Assembly: GCF_027945075.1 (NCBI RefSeq)
Contig: NZ_CP116034.1
Location: 186,001 to 250,000 of the forward strand
From: Chryseobacterium sp. CY350
GTDB taxonomy: Bacteria; Bacteroidota; Bacteroidia; Flavobacteriales; Weeksellaceae
Reading direction: 5' to 3'
Length of the DNA: 64,000 nucleotides
Part shown: piece by piece, positions 1 through 8,525 of the stretch
How positions within the stretch are numbered: position 1 is the stretch's first letter
How the letters are laid out: every line of letters begins with the position of its first letter
The notes under the pieces: model-generated
What the model saw: the letters and a program-made list of their open reading frames with translations, nothing else
Database searches by the model: none
What the model was told of the DNA's origin: nothing
Position numbers and translations under genes: made by a program

Positions 1-84
1 TTGTGATTTGCACGATTGCTTTATATTTATTAGCGAATTTACCATAATCGACCAGATATAGTCAATGGTTAGTTTTAACCAAAA

Positions 85-100
85 AATGACCAAGTCTCAC
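85..100 (+). repeat. direct repeat copy 1 (AATGACCAARTCTCAC)
   Basis: The 16-mer AATGACCAAGTCTCAC lies upstream of the first acetyltransferase and recurs at 1412-1427 with one mismatch. Both copies are in intergenic DNA ahead of plus-strand units, so a shared operator is possible. Function is inferred. Confidence 0.4.
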
Positions 101-164
101 ATTTATCAGAAGTCTGATGTTCATTATGTGATAGCAACTTTCATCGGCTTTAATAGTAATATCT

Positions 165-172
165 TAAATTTG
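165..172 (+). promoter_or_regulatory. Bacteroidota -7 box TAAATTTG
   Basis: TAAATTTG fits the Bacteroidota -7 consensus TAnnTTTG and lies 58 bp before the ATG of the acetyltransferase at 230. It is probably that gene's promoter. Confidence 0.5.
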
Positions 173-229
173 CAATAGACTTTTATGGAGAATACTTATT
201 AAGAGAATTAGATTAAAAATTAAATATCA

Positions 230-679
230 ATGAAGATCATTTCAGTAAGACAGAATCCGGAATATAAAGATAGAGCAATAAAGTATTTTCAGGAAAGTTG
301 GTCGGAGATTTCGCCGGTTATTTATGAAGATTGTATTTCTAAAAGTATAGATGCACCACAGTCCTTACCTCAGTGGTATCTATTGGAAAATAATGAAAAT
401 ATAATCGGGTGTGCCGGACTGATAACCAATGATTTTATAAGTAGAATGGACCTCTATCCCTGGATCTGTGCAATTTTTATAGATGAAGAGCATAGAGGAA
501 ATGGCTACGGTTCCTTATTGATTGACAAAGCCAAAGAAGATACAAGATTACACGGATTTAAATATTTGAATTTATGTACAGATCATATAGGTTATTATGA
601 GAAATACGGATTTGAATATATAGGCCAAGGGTATCATCCGTGGGAAGAAGAATCGAGAATTTATCAAATTGAAGTATAA
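230..679 (+). CDS. GNAT family N-acetyltransferase
   Basis: A 149-residue cytosolic protein predicted to transfer an acetyl group from acetyl-CoA to an unknown amine. The acetyl-CoA pyrophosphate-binding loop R-G-N-G-Y-G is at residues 89-94. The usual C-terminal Y-Y-E-K-Y-G-F segment (122-128) follows, as in many small-molecule acetyltransferases. Length is normal for a single GNAT domain. A -7 box TAAATTTG lies upstream and a second, unrelated GNAT gene follows after 22 bp, so the two may be co-transcribed. The substrate cannot be told from sequence. Family assignment is firm. Confidence 0.88.
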   Translation: MKIISVRQNPEYKDRAIKYFQESWSEISPVIYEDCISKSIDAPQSLPQWYLLENNENIIGCAGLITNDFISRMDLYPWICAIFIDEEHRGNGYGSLLIDKAKEDTRLHGFKYLNLCTDHIGYYEKYGFEYIGQGYHPWEEESRIYQIEV

Positions 680-701
680 AGTGATTTTATAATTTTTTTT
701 A

Positions 702-1406
702 ATGGAAAGTATTATATTAAAAATGAAAATAAATAAACTGGATAATCCGGCGTGGTATTCCTTAAATGAAAGCCATAAAGATTTCGTGATCGATTATAAT
801 AATATGAAATTTTATGATCCTGATCATTGTCCTTTCGGTGGTGCAGTGAATGATAATGAGACAGAATCAGGAATTGCAGCATATGCTTCTCTTACAGACA
901 ATTTTTTTGTAATAGGAAATAGACCTGATATCAATGACAAAGTTCAGATAGAAGGTGAATTGGTCTGCAATCAAATGTTTCTTGATCAACGCATTGACAT
1001 TGACATTCACGAAAATATTATTGAACTTCATACAGATGATCAAAGAAATGATTTATTTAAGCTTGTTAATTTGGTTCAACCTGGCTATTTCAAAAACAAG
1101 ACAGCTGATCTGGGAAGTTATTACGGTATCTATAAGAATGATCAACTAATTGCAGTTACGGGAGAGAGAATGAAAATGCATGGCTACACTGAAATGAATG
1201 CAATCATTACCCACCCTGAACAAACAGGAAAAGGTTACGCAAAACAGCTGATTGTCCACGCTAGCAATAGGATATTCAACGAATCTAAAATTCCTTATCT
1301 GCACGGCGCCGATACCAATTTTAATGCTATTAAACTGTATGAGAAATTAGGGTTTTTAATAAGAAAGAAAATTAGTTTCTGGAAATTACTTACTAAAAAG
1401 GGTTAG
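702..1406 (+). CDS. GNAT family N-acetyltransferase (FR47-like C-terminus)
   Basis: A 234-residue protein whose N-terminal half has no clear catalytic signature and whose C-terminal half is a GNAT fold of the FR47 type. The acetyl-CoA loop Q-T-G-K-G-Y-A is at about 174-180, and the terminal N-A-I-K-L-Y-E-K-L-G-F motif at about 208-218. A second in-frame ATG at 723 gives an N-terminus (MKINKLDNP) that may be the true start; the first ATG is kept because nothing rules it out. It follows the other GNAT gene closely and probably shares its transcript. Substrate unknown. Confidence 0.82.
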   Translation: MESIILKMKINKLDNPAWYSLNESHKDFVIDYNNMKFYDPDHCPFGGAVNDNETESGIAAYASLTDNFFVIGNRPDINDKVQIEGELVCNQMFLDQRIDIDIHENIIELHTDDQRNDLFKLVNLVQPGYFKNKTADLGSYYGIYKNDQLIAVTGERMKMHGYTEMNAIITHPEQTGKGYAKQLIVHASNRIFNESKIPYLHGADTNFNAIKLYEKLGFLIRKKISFWKLLTKKG

Positions 1407-1411
1407 TAAAT

Positions 1412-1427
1412 AATGACCAAATCTCAC
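1412..1427 (+). repeat. direct repeat copy 2 (AATGACCAARTCTCAC)
   Basis: AATGACCAAATCTCAC starts 5 bp after the stop codon of the second acetyltransferase and precedes the decayed reading frame at 1475. It matches the 85-100 copy in 15 of 16 bases. Confidence 0.4.
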
Positions 1428-1474
1428 TAGGCAATTTTTTTAAATATTGGAATTAAAAACATTTAGTTAAAAAG

Positions 1475-1801
1475 ATGGAAGCATTGATTGAAAAATTAAA
1501 AAGCATTGAAGACGGCTTCAAATATATCTTTTAAGCAGGAGATATTATTTTAAAAGATACTTCCATCGGTCATTTGGAATTTGCAACAAAACTGCTGGAT
1601 GATAATGCTTATCAGATTCGAATGTTAGCCACTTATCTCCTGGTACAAATAGCAGTTGAAAATGCAAAGGCACTTGAAATATTGGAGATTAGAGTTGCGA
1701 CGGATGACAACTGGAGGGTACAGGAAATGTTGGCCAAGGCATTTGACCATTACTGCGAATCTATCGGATATGAAAGGTCAATGCACGATTGGAGCATGTA
1801 A
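1475..1801 (+). pseudogene. HEAT-repeat (DNA alkylation repair-like) protein remnant
   Basis: The frame opens with ATG at 1475 (MEALIEKLKSIEDG...) and meets an in-frame TAA at 1532-1534. It then continues in the same frame as clear coding sequence to 1801. The segment N-W-R-V-Q-E-M-L-A-K-A-F-D-H-Y-C, preceded by A-T-Y-L-L, resembles the C-terminal HEAT repeats of a small DNA-alkylation-repair-like family common in Bacteroidota and Firmicutes. After the G-Y-E tripeptide the sequence loses similarity and runs into a fragment of another gene in a different frame. The stop plus the broken 3' end mark it as a pseudogene; the family call is from memory of the motif. Confidence 0.6.
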
Positions 1802-1994
1802 AAACGCGGGTAAAATACTTGAACATTTCAGAAATAAAAATTTACCATTGGTACACGTTCAGCATTTATCGTCCGTAGGATCGGAAGGCGTAAAAATTCA
1901 TGATACCGTAAAATCTTTGGAAAGTGAAAAAATTGGTTCAAAAATACTACCCGAACAGTTTCAGAGAAACAGATCTTTTACAATATTAAAGTAG
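1791..1994 (+). pseudogene. isochorismatase-like cysteine hydrolase fragment
   Basis: In a frame different from the preceding remnant, the translation N-A-G-K-I-L-E-H-F-R-N-K-N-L-P followed by H-V-Q-H-L-S closely matches residues 32-53 of the intact cysteine hydrolase at 34704-35261. Similarity continues through the I-H-D-T-V-K-S-L-E-S-E-K-I segment. The N-terminal catalytic Asp strand and everything after the Q-F-Q-R-N-R stretch, including the catalytic Cys, are missing. It is therefore a non-functional internal fragment of a paralogue, joined directly to the HEAT-protein remnant. Confidence 0.7.
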
Positions 1995-2051
1995 ATTTAC
2001 TAGGATGATAAAAAATGCTGATCTGGATTAATCTGGAAGATAAAGCAAAAA

Positions 2052-2085
2052 AAATGGCTCCATTTAGATTAAATTGGAGCCATTT
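2052..2085. terminator. hairpin, probable bidirectional terminator
   Basis: An 11-bp arm, AAATGGCTCCA (2052-2062), pairs perfectly with TGGAGCCATTT (2075-2085). It is the only clear structure in the gene-free stretch 1995-2352, which is otherwise AT-rich, and it separates the remnants from the convergent defence island. Confidence 0.55.
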
Positions 2086-2352
2086 GGATGTTTGTGAACT
2101 TGACAGGACTCTATTCAAACCATTTATTGGCAGATATAGATAATATCTTGAAGGTGTTAAATGATATTTAAATCGTGCTTTGATGTCTCAAAATTAAATG
2201 AAAAAAAATGATGTATTTGAGTACTTTCTCATAAATGAAGGATACTATAATTTAATACGTAATTTTACGTCTTCTCTAGTAATCAATATATTTTTCTTTT
2301 ATCAAAATTAATTGAGTACTTGTAAAAAAGTATATTTAATAAATATAAGTGC

Positions 2353-4248
2353 TCAATTTAATAGAAAATAATTTTTGTCATCTTCAAAAAAACGTAGTGA
2401 AAAATCTCCTTTAGGTATATCTTTTATATATAATTCTACAAAGTTCATTATCGAGTCAATTGCGTTAGGTAATTTCGCACTTAAATATTCAAACAGTAGA
2501 TCAATATAATTTTCATTGTGATATTGATAAGCTAATCTTATAACATGATATACATTTAAATATGCTTCTCCTTCCTCTAAAAGGCCTGCTACAGTTGCGA
2601 AAACCCATAACATAGGATCTTCTTTATGTAGAAGAGCAGCCATAATGTATGAAATAAATGTTTCCAGCATATTTTGGATTTTATTAGCTCTAATTCCATT
2701 TTCCACCCAAGCCTCAGAATATAATAAATCGAAGTCAAGAGAGCCATCAATGTTTTTAGTCTGCAATTCTTTACATGCTTTATCTGGTTCTCTATTCTGA
2801 TATTTCGGATAGTTATTAAGGAGTAAAGAATTAAAGCAAAAAAACTTTAAGTACCATTCATCTTTTTGTACATCATTTTTATCAAATTCTTCAGTTAAAA
2901 ATTCATCTAATAATTTAATTCCTTTTTCGTATTGCCCTTGATGTATATAAGAGTCAGCCAGAAGGGCTTTTGATAATCTATATTCTGTTTTCAATTCGAT
3001 TGCCTTTTCATAAAATCTTGCTGCAAAATTAAATTTCTTTAATTCAAATAATAACCCTGCTATTTCAAAATAATAATAGCCTTGCTTTAAATACTCTTTA
3101 TTAAACTTTCTTGCTTCAAGATAATATGCAAGCGATAATTTTGTCTTGCCAATATTTTTATGAAAACCAGCTAAATTGTAATTCGTTATTGCTATTCCTA
3201 ATTTGTAGTTTTTTGCTTTGGAATATTTAAGCTGTTTCTGCAAAAATTTCTCAAAAAGATCTTGCCTTAAGGGATTTTGATGCTTTGCAAGCGCCAATAT
3301 TGCTAACGAAGTATTTTGAATGGAATTGTCTTTTTCTAAATCAAACATAAAATCTAATTGATCTAGAACTTCTTCGGATTTATCTGACAAAAGAAGGTGT
3401 GGTAAAAAATTAATTAAAAATTCGTGATTATTCTGGAGAATTTCTATTAACGAATTTTCAAAGAAAATTTTTTCAGCATATTCAGATTTACCCGAATTAT
3501 AAAGTAATATGCAATAACAAGACAATAAAATATTTGTAAAGTATTCTAAACCTTTGTCATTTAAGCTATTTATGTCGTAACCAACTGAAGAAAATTGACT
3601 GTCTGATAATGATAAATATGTTTTGTCATTACCAACTATAATTTGGAGATTCGAATCAACTTCGTTCCTAACTAATTTAAAATAATTATTGTTTTTCTGA
3701 ATTATTCCTTTAAAAAACTGAACTGTGGAACTGGAAACAAGACTTGAATCAACTAAATTTTTTTTTATGTAAGTCGAAATAGGAAAACTGAAAATTCCTC
3801 GTTTTATATTACTAAATCTTGACAGATATTCGACAATTATATCATAACTAAGTGAATTTAAAGTTTTTTCTTCTGAAAATTTAACTTTTATTTTTTCTTC
3901 ATTTCTTATTTGTGAGGTTAAATCGTTAGCCCAATTATAGTATAATAAATCTTCTTTCATAGAATATCTTATTATCATAACAGGTATTTGATAACTTTGA
4001 AACTGTATAATTTTCTCTAGAGTAAAATGAAGATTTTTGACATGATAACTATTTGAATTTTCAGTTGCCTTTAGTTGCACCCAAAATACTAATCCAGTGG
4101 AATCTCCATCGTCATTAAAAATTTCTACTTCACAATCAATTCCATAGTCTTTGTCCTTATCCCTGATTACCCATTTTTCAGGTAAAATACTTGATAATGC
4201 TTGTCTTGATTTATCTTCTAAGATATGATTTCTAGTTCTTTTGGCCAT
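2353..4248 (-). CDS. DUF4365 (putative nuclease) - TPR protein
   Basis: A 631-residue protein with two parts. Residues 1 to about 150 match DUF4365: D-Y-G-I-D-C at 34-39, V-E-I at 41-43 and V-Q-L-K-A-T at 57-62. This resembles a PD-(D/E)xK nuclease core with a catalytic Asp, a Glu/Asp and a Q-x-K lysine. Residues about 350-451 are tetratricopeptide-like helical pairs (A-I-E-L-K, A-D-S-Y-I-H-Q-G-Q-Y). There is no signal peptide. It is the last gene of a minus-strand defence cluster, 103 bp after the AbiC-like gene. DUF4365 is frequent in defence islands; a DNA-cleaving effector with a TPR sensing part is an inference. Its composition is noticeably AT-rich compared with neighbouring housekeeping-type genes. 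Confidence 0.7.
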   Translation of the reverse strand: MAKRTRNHILEDKSRQALSSILPEKWVIRDKDKDYGIDCEVEIFNDDGDSTGLVFWVQLKATENSNSYHVKNLHFTLEKIIQFQSYQIPVMIIRYSMKEDLLYYNWANDLTSQIRNEEKIKVKFSEEKTLNSLSYDIIVEYLSRFSNIKRGIFSFPISTYIKKNLVDSSLVSSSTVQFFKGIIQKNNNYFKLVRNEVDSNLQIIVGNDKTYLSLSDSQFSSVGYDINSLNDKGLEYFTNILLSCYCILLYNSGKSEYAEKIFFENSLIEILQNNHEFLINFLPHLLLSDKSEEVLDQLDFMFDLEKDNSIQNTSLAILALAKHQNPLRQDLFEKFLQKQLKYSKAKNYKLGIAITNYNLAGFHKNIGKTKLSLAYYLEARKFNKEYLKQGYYYFEIAGLLFELKKFNFAARFYEKAIELKTEYRLSKALLADSYIHQGQYEKGIKLLDEFLTEEFDKNDVQKDEWYLKFFCFNSLLLNNYPKYQNREPDKACKELQTKNIDGSLDFDLLYSEAWVENGIRANKIQNMLETFISYIMAALLHKEDPMLWVFATVAGLLEEGEAYLNVYHVIRLAYQYHNENYIDLLFEYLSAKLPNAIDSIMNFVELYIKDIPKGDFSLRFFEDDKNYFLLN

Positions 4249-4351
4249 TCTGTAAAATTCGTTAATAATGTCAATATCAATGTCAAAATGGATGATAAAA
4301 TTATGATTTTTTTAATTCTTTATGATAATTATACTTCAAAAAAATGGCTGT

Positions 4352-5449
4352 TTAATGAAAAGAGCCTTTAAGTATTTCCCAGTCGAAGAAAGTAGAATCA
4401 GCTTTCATTTCTGCTTCGAACTTTTTATCAGGTTGTATTCCAAAGTCTGCAAATGAAAGTGGTAAATTGGTCAATAAGTGATATTTTTCAATGTACCCAT
4501 CTGAAATCCAAGAATTACCTAGAATACATATTGAATTGTAGTACAATATAACTTGTTCAAAGTTTGACAATTGTGCTCGTAATATTTTCACATAAGAATA
4601 TTTAATTTCATTATTCTCATGTTGGAAAACATCGTGTTTTTGGGAATCAACATATTTAACAGTTTGAAACAAATGTCTGTAGTAGTGACCAATTTTTGTC
4701 CCGTGCCCGGTGAATGGTTCGTAGAGAAGAATAAAAACTGCTTTTTTGCCATTATGAACTATTTCCAAATCTTTTAATCTGGTATTTTTCACTTTTTTTT
4801 CAGATTCATATCTAGCTTTTTCTCTAAGGAAATCTGAATACATTTTTTTTTCTTTTTCCAGCTTTTCAATTGTGTTCTTAAAAAATTGCTGAGAATTTAT
4901 TTGGGGTAAGATGTGCGAAAATACACTGTCACTAGCATGACCAATCCCATAAAAGAAAATTAAATAAGCCAAATTTGTTAACTGTTCTTTATTTAATCTT
5001 GTATCCGTAGGAAATTTGTCGTGCATAGATTCTAAAACGAAGTAAATATACCTTAGCTCAAAATAATATGTGGTAAATGCCTTACGACCAAAGATTTTAT
5101 TTTGAATGTTTTGTTCGTTTACATTTTCCCTGTGTAATCTTACAAGTTCAAAAAACCTATTTTCAAACCTTTCTATGACGATATCATTTGCCTGCTTGTC
5201 AAATTGATCTCTTTGATCTTTGTTAGCATCGTACTGAATATAGAATGCTAAGAACGTTAGAATAGAAGCAAACCAAGCTATTACTGGACCTGCAGTTCCT
5301 CCAAAGGCATCGCCGATTGCACCTCCTCTGTCTCCTTCGTAGAAATATCTTGACTGCACATACTCAGGTCCTTCGTAGTATAGGAATAATGCACCAAGAA
5401 TCCCTACAACCGCAGCAATAAAAAAAATAATTATATTTTTTGTTTTCAA
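4352..5449 (-). CDS. putative phage abortive infection membrane protein (AbiC-like)
   Basis: A 365-residue protein with two hydrophobic segments near the N-terminus (about 6-25 and 54-72), then a long cytoplasmic region starting with a charged helix. The segment F-E-N-R-F-F-E-L-V-R-L-H-R-E-N-V (95-110) and the later G-H-Y-Y-R-H-L-F and L-R-A-Q-L-S blocks are typical of the putative phage abortive infection family putAbiC (PF16872). It starts 18 bp after the stop of the SIR2-like gene, so the two are almost certainly one transcription unit. Role in defence follows from family and context; mechanism is unknown, but a membrane-anchored effector or sensor is plausible. Confidence 0.72.
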   Translation of the reverse strand: MKTKNIIIFFIAAVVGILGALFLYYEGPEYVQSRYFYEGDRGGAIGDAFGGTAGPVIAWFASILTFLAFYIQYDANKDQRDQFDKQANDIVIERFENRFFELVRLHRENVNEQNIQNKIFGRKAFTTYYFELRYIYFVLESMHDKFPTDTRLNKEQLTNLAYLIFFYGIGHASDSVFSHILPQINSQQFFKNTIEKLEKEKKMYSDFLREKARYESEKKVKNTRLKDLEIVHNGKKAVFILLYEPFTGHGTKIGHYYRHLFQTVKYVDSQKHDVFQHENNEIKYSYVKILRAQLSNFEQVILYYNSICILGNSWISDGYIEKYHLLTNLPLSFADFGIQPDKKFEAEMKADSTFFDWEILKGSFH

Positions 5450-5467
5450 AGCTATATATTTACTTCA

Positions 5468-6505
5468 TTACTCAACATTATTGTAAAACGCTTCTTCAGC
5501 TTTTATTAATGGTAGGTGCCATTCCCAAAGTTCCTCAAGTGTATTAAAATTATCGGGTATCTTATTTCCCTCCAGAAACATTTCTCCTGGACTAAGTGGC
5601 ATTGCCCAATGGCGATAGCTTTCGACCGTTCTTCTAGGATGAAGCGCTAAAGAACTTTTAAAGTAATCTGTACAATAGTGATAATGATGCGTATGTATGA
5701 ATCTATTCCATGCATTTCTTACATCATCTTCGGGTCTGATATCTATTAATTCAAATTCTTCCATTGCTCGATCTTCAACATCGCCCCAAGCCTCACTTAA
5801 TAAATCTATAGCTTCAACATCACTAATAGGTGCTGAATAACCAAAAACTGTTACTCTTTCTGCAATTTCCAATCGATCAGAAAGAGAATCCCACTGACCT
5901 TTTATGTAAGGATCAGTATTATAATCTTTCTTATCAACCGGATATAATAACTGAGTTGGTTCAAAAAGTTGCTCTGTTTTTTTTGAGTACATTCCAGCAG
6001 GTCCAACCGTGCCATTTGATTTGTCAAACCCTAAAGAGACGCATCCATGTAAAAACAATATACCTGGGCTTTTTGTGAATTTTCCATTCCTGACATATGC
6101 CTTATAAAGAAAGGGATCCCAATTAAAAGTTGCTATTACGTCTTTTCTAGATCTTAGAGCCAATATCATATAATCATAAATTGTTGGTTCATCGGGTAGA
6201 TCAAGCTGTTCAAAGTACTTATAAACCTCAAGCTCGATAACCTCTTTTTCATCTGGAAACCTACCTTCATTAGAGATCTTACTGTATAGCTTTTCAAAAT
6301 CATGCTTCAATGCTCTATAATCATCTGGTAAATGATCAACGATACCGTTTAGCCCAACAATATCTACAATATTCCACATTAAGGGAAGTTTTTTTTCGTT
6401 CTTTTCAGGGTTTTTTAGCGTTGATGCAAATGAGGCACCAGCCCCTAGTATTAGTACGTGCGTGCCACTGCCGTGTACTTTTTCGATTTCATCTTGCGTG
6501 GTCAT
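5468..6505 (-). CDS. SIR2-like NAD-binding protein, probable defence component
   Basis: A 345-residue protein whose Rossmann-like N-terminus carries H-V-L-I-L-G-A-G-A-S (16-25). Next come A-T-F-N-W-D-P-F-L (125-133) and F-L-H-G-C (151-155), the order GAGxS / N-x-D / HG seen in SIR2-like domains that cleave NAD in antiphage systems. The G-Y-S-A-P-I-S-D-V-E-A block further on also fits. No zinc-ribbon cysteines of deacetylase sirtuins are apparent. It lies directly upstream of the AbiC-like gene (18 bp) and downstream of the helicase gene (256 bp gap, so possibly its own promoter). NAD depletion as the outcome is inferred from characterised SIR2 defence proteins. Confidence 0.7.
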   Translation of the reverse strand: MTTQDEIEKVHGSGTHVLILGAGASFASTLKNPEKNEKKLPLMWNIVDIVGLNGIVDHLPDDYRALKHDFEKLYSKISNEGRFPDEKEVIELEVYKYFEQLDLPDEPTIYDYMILALRSRKDVIATFNWDPFLYKAYVRNGKFTKSPGILFLHGCVSLGFDKSNGTVGPAGMYSKKTEQLFEPTQLLYPVDKKDYNTDPYIKGQWDSLSDRLEIAERVTVFGYSAPISDVEAIDLLSEAWGDVEDRAMEEFELIDIRPEDDVRNAWNRFIHTHHYHYCTDYFKSSLALHPRRTVESYRHWAMPLSPGEMFLEGNKIPDNFNTLEELWEWHLPLIKAEEAFYNNVE

Positions 6506-6761
6506 GTGTTAATGTTTTTATTTTAGTAAAAATAACCTTAAATAAGTTTCTAAAAAAATATTAAAGTTTTAAACTTTTAGGATATGTTAGAATTAGAAAA
6601 AGATATGATAAAGAAATAGATGCTAGCATAACAATGTGGGACATTTTTAAGCACGGAAATCGGATTGTATGTTGCATTTGAGATCATACTAAAACTCCAA
6701 GTATTTAAGATTGGAGTTAAGAGCTTTCTTATGTATAAAATATATTTAGAAATTGAAGCTT

Positions 6762-8525
6762 TTACAAATTACTAATTTCAAATAGATGCTCTATCTTTTT
6801 GAGTTTTTCAGCACCTAAGGATGGTACGGAAATAAATAATCTTTCCTTCGCACGACTTAATGCCACATAGAATAATCTGTGAACTTCCAAGCGTAAACTC
6901 TGATTTATTAAAAAATCAAATTGCGCCTCAGTTTTCATCACAACTAAAACATTGTCGAATTCATCACCTTTGGACTTATGAATAGTTTTGCAAGATGACC
7001 TCTCATCATCTACTTTAAGGCATACAGCTATCTGCTGATAAGTGTAGCGGTCGTAGAAATCTTTTGCTTTACCTCTTGTAGCAGCAGGAAAATTATTCCT
7101 GATATCCGAACGGACATGATTGTAGAATTCAAAAAAAGACAGATTTTTATACTGATCATATTTTGACAAAAGATTGGCAAGTCCCTGAAGAGCCATAGCT
7201 TTACGGTCATTTTTATTCCCAATATGGAGGTAGTTGAACTGGATCTCCTTCATTGCATCCTTAAACCTTTTTTCTTTTGCAAATTCTACTGCTCTTACAC
7301 AAGACATGATGGCATTACGTCTATCAGAATTATCTATGTTTGTTAACTCTTCAATTAAGTTCGTTTCAGGTCTGTCTGATGTCATCTGAGTCCCAAGTTC
7401 CCGAGCTGTAAGATTATCCCATGATAATATTGTGAGATTTTCACCACAAATCTCTCTAGCATATTCACTAGCAACTCTGTGATTTCCAATTAAAAGTGTA
7501 CATCGCTCGCCGACTACATTTCTAAAAGGCCGCTGATTCATGTCTCTTCTAACATGATTAAGAATATCGATGATTTCATTTGTACTCCTTCGATTGTCAA
7601 TAATTTTATAATCTTGCAATCCCTGCAGTTGATAATCTATGAAATGAGCGGGATCTGCTCCTTGAAAGCTGAATATTGATTGTGCCTCATCACCGATAAT
7701 TCCTGTAATCGTACCCCTTGCAGCAATCATCTGTAGTATTTTCGCTTGAATAGGGGTGGTGTCTTGAAATTCATCAATAAAGAAGTAGGGATATTTTGTT
7801 TTAAGAACCTCGACAATGAAAGGATATTGTCTAAGTAAATTATAAGCAAAGAAGAGAACATCTTCATGATGCAATATACCTTTTGCCCAGAATAATTTTT
7901 TGTAAGATAATAGTTCTGGAGCCAGTATATTCAGGCAAGTTGCTGCTCCAAAATTCCTTCTTTCACCGTTATCCATAGTATAGAATGCTTTGCTATTGTC
8001 TACAGATATTAAGATCTCATCACCATCCAATTTATAGTCTATTGTTGATAGCCAGTTTGCAATACCTGGCATATAGTGTGGTAAAGTTTTTAATTGATTT
8101 AATGTGTATGGGTTTCTTAGTCTTGATGAACTATCATTTTCGTCCAGCCACTGTGTAATTTTTTTGCGACTAGCTCGATGTTCTTCATGACCATCCATTT
8201 TAATGGTATTGAATCCAAATTGTTCCGCAATGTTACCTATGAACGGTTTGACTACATTGTTGTAGAGAAAACTATGTATCGTGGATACTTCAATTCTATC
8301 CGCTCCGAACTGTAATCTTTTTGCTATCGTCTCAACAGCTACATTGGTATAAGTGATACAGGCAATTTTTTTTGTTACACCTAATCTATTGGAGTTTTGA
8401 AGCAGATGTCTCATATGATTTACGAGCCAGTGTGTTTTGCCCGCACCAGGTCCCGCAAATATTCTAAAATGCTCTTCAGTGTTTATAATGCTTTCTGATG
8501 TGATAGTTGTTACTGGCATATCCAT
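6762..8525 (-). CDS. gajB: UvrD/Rep-family helicase, GajB-like (Gabija)
   Basis: A 587-residue superfamily 1 helicase with intact motifs: Walker A A-G-P-G-A-G-K-T (24-31), motif Ia at Y-T-N-V-A (59-63), Walker B D-E-F-Q-D (251-255), motif III G-D-E-A-Q-S-I-F-S-F-Q-G-A (278-290), motif V I-H-K-S-K-G-D-E-F-D (about 515-524) and motif VI Y-V-A-L-S-R-A-K-E-R-L (about 553-563). Its start overlaps the end of the OLD-family nuclease gene by 16 bp, so the two are translationally coupled. In Gabija the GajA nuclease and GajB UvrD-like protein form a complex that stops phage. The protein is larger than the founding GajB, so a related but distinct OLD-helicase system is possible. Confidence 0.75.
   Translation of the reverse strand: MDMPVTTITSESIINTEEHFRIFAGPGAGKTHWLVNHMRHLLQNSNRLGVTKKIACITYTNVAVETIAKRLQFGADRIEVSTIHSFLYNNVVKPFIGNIAEQFGFNTIKMDGHEEHRASRKKITQWLDENDSSSRLRNPYTLNQLKTLPHYMPGIANWLSTIDYKLDGDEILISVDNSKAFYTMDNGERRNFGAATCLNILAPELLSYKKLFWAKGILHHEDVLFFAYNLLRQYPFIVEVLKTKYPYFFIDEFQDTTPIQAKILQMIAARGTITGIIGDEAQSIFSFQGADPAHFIDYQLQGLQDYKIIDNRRSTNEIIDILNHVRRDMNQRPFRNVVGERCTLLIGNHRVASEYAREICGENLTILSWDNLTARELGTQMTSDRPETNLIEELTNIDNSDRRNAIMSCVRAVEFAKEKRFKDAMKEIQFNYLHIGNKNDRKAMALQGLANLLSKYDQYKNLSFFEFYNHVRSDIRNNFPAATRGKAKDFYDRYTYQQIAVCLKVDDERSSCKTIHKSKGDEFDNVLVVMKTEAQFDFLINQSLRLEVHRLFYVALSRAKERLFISVPSLGAEKLKKIEHLFEISNL

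Noticed and set aside
4352..6505. SIR2-AbiC pair as Thoeris or DSR
   Set aside because: No TIR gene is present (Thoeris) and the SIR2 protein is far shorter than DSR proteins.
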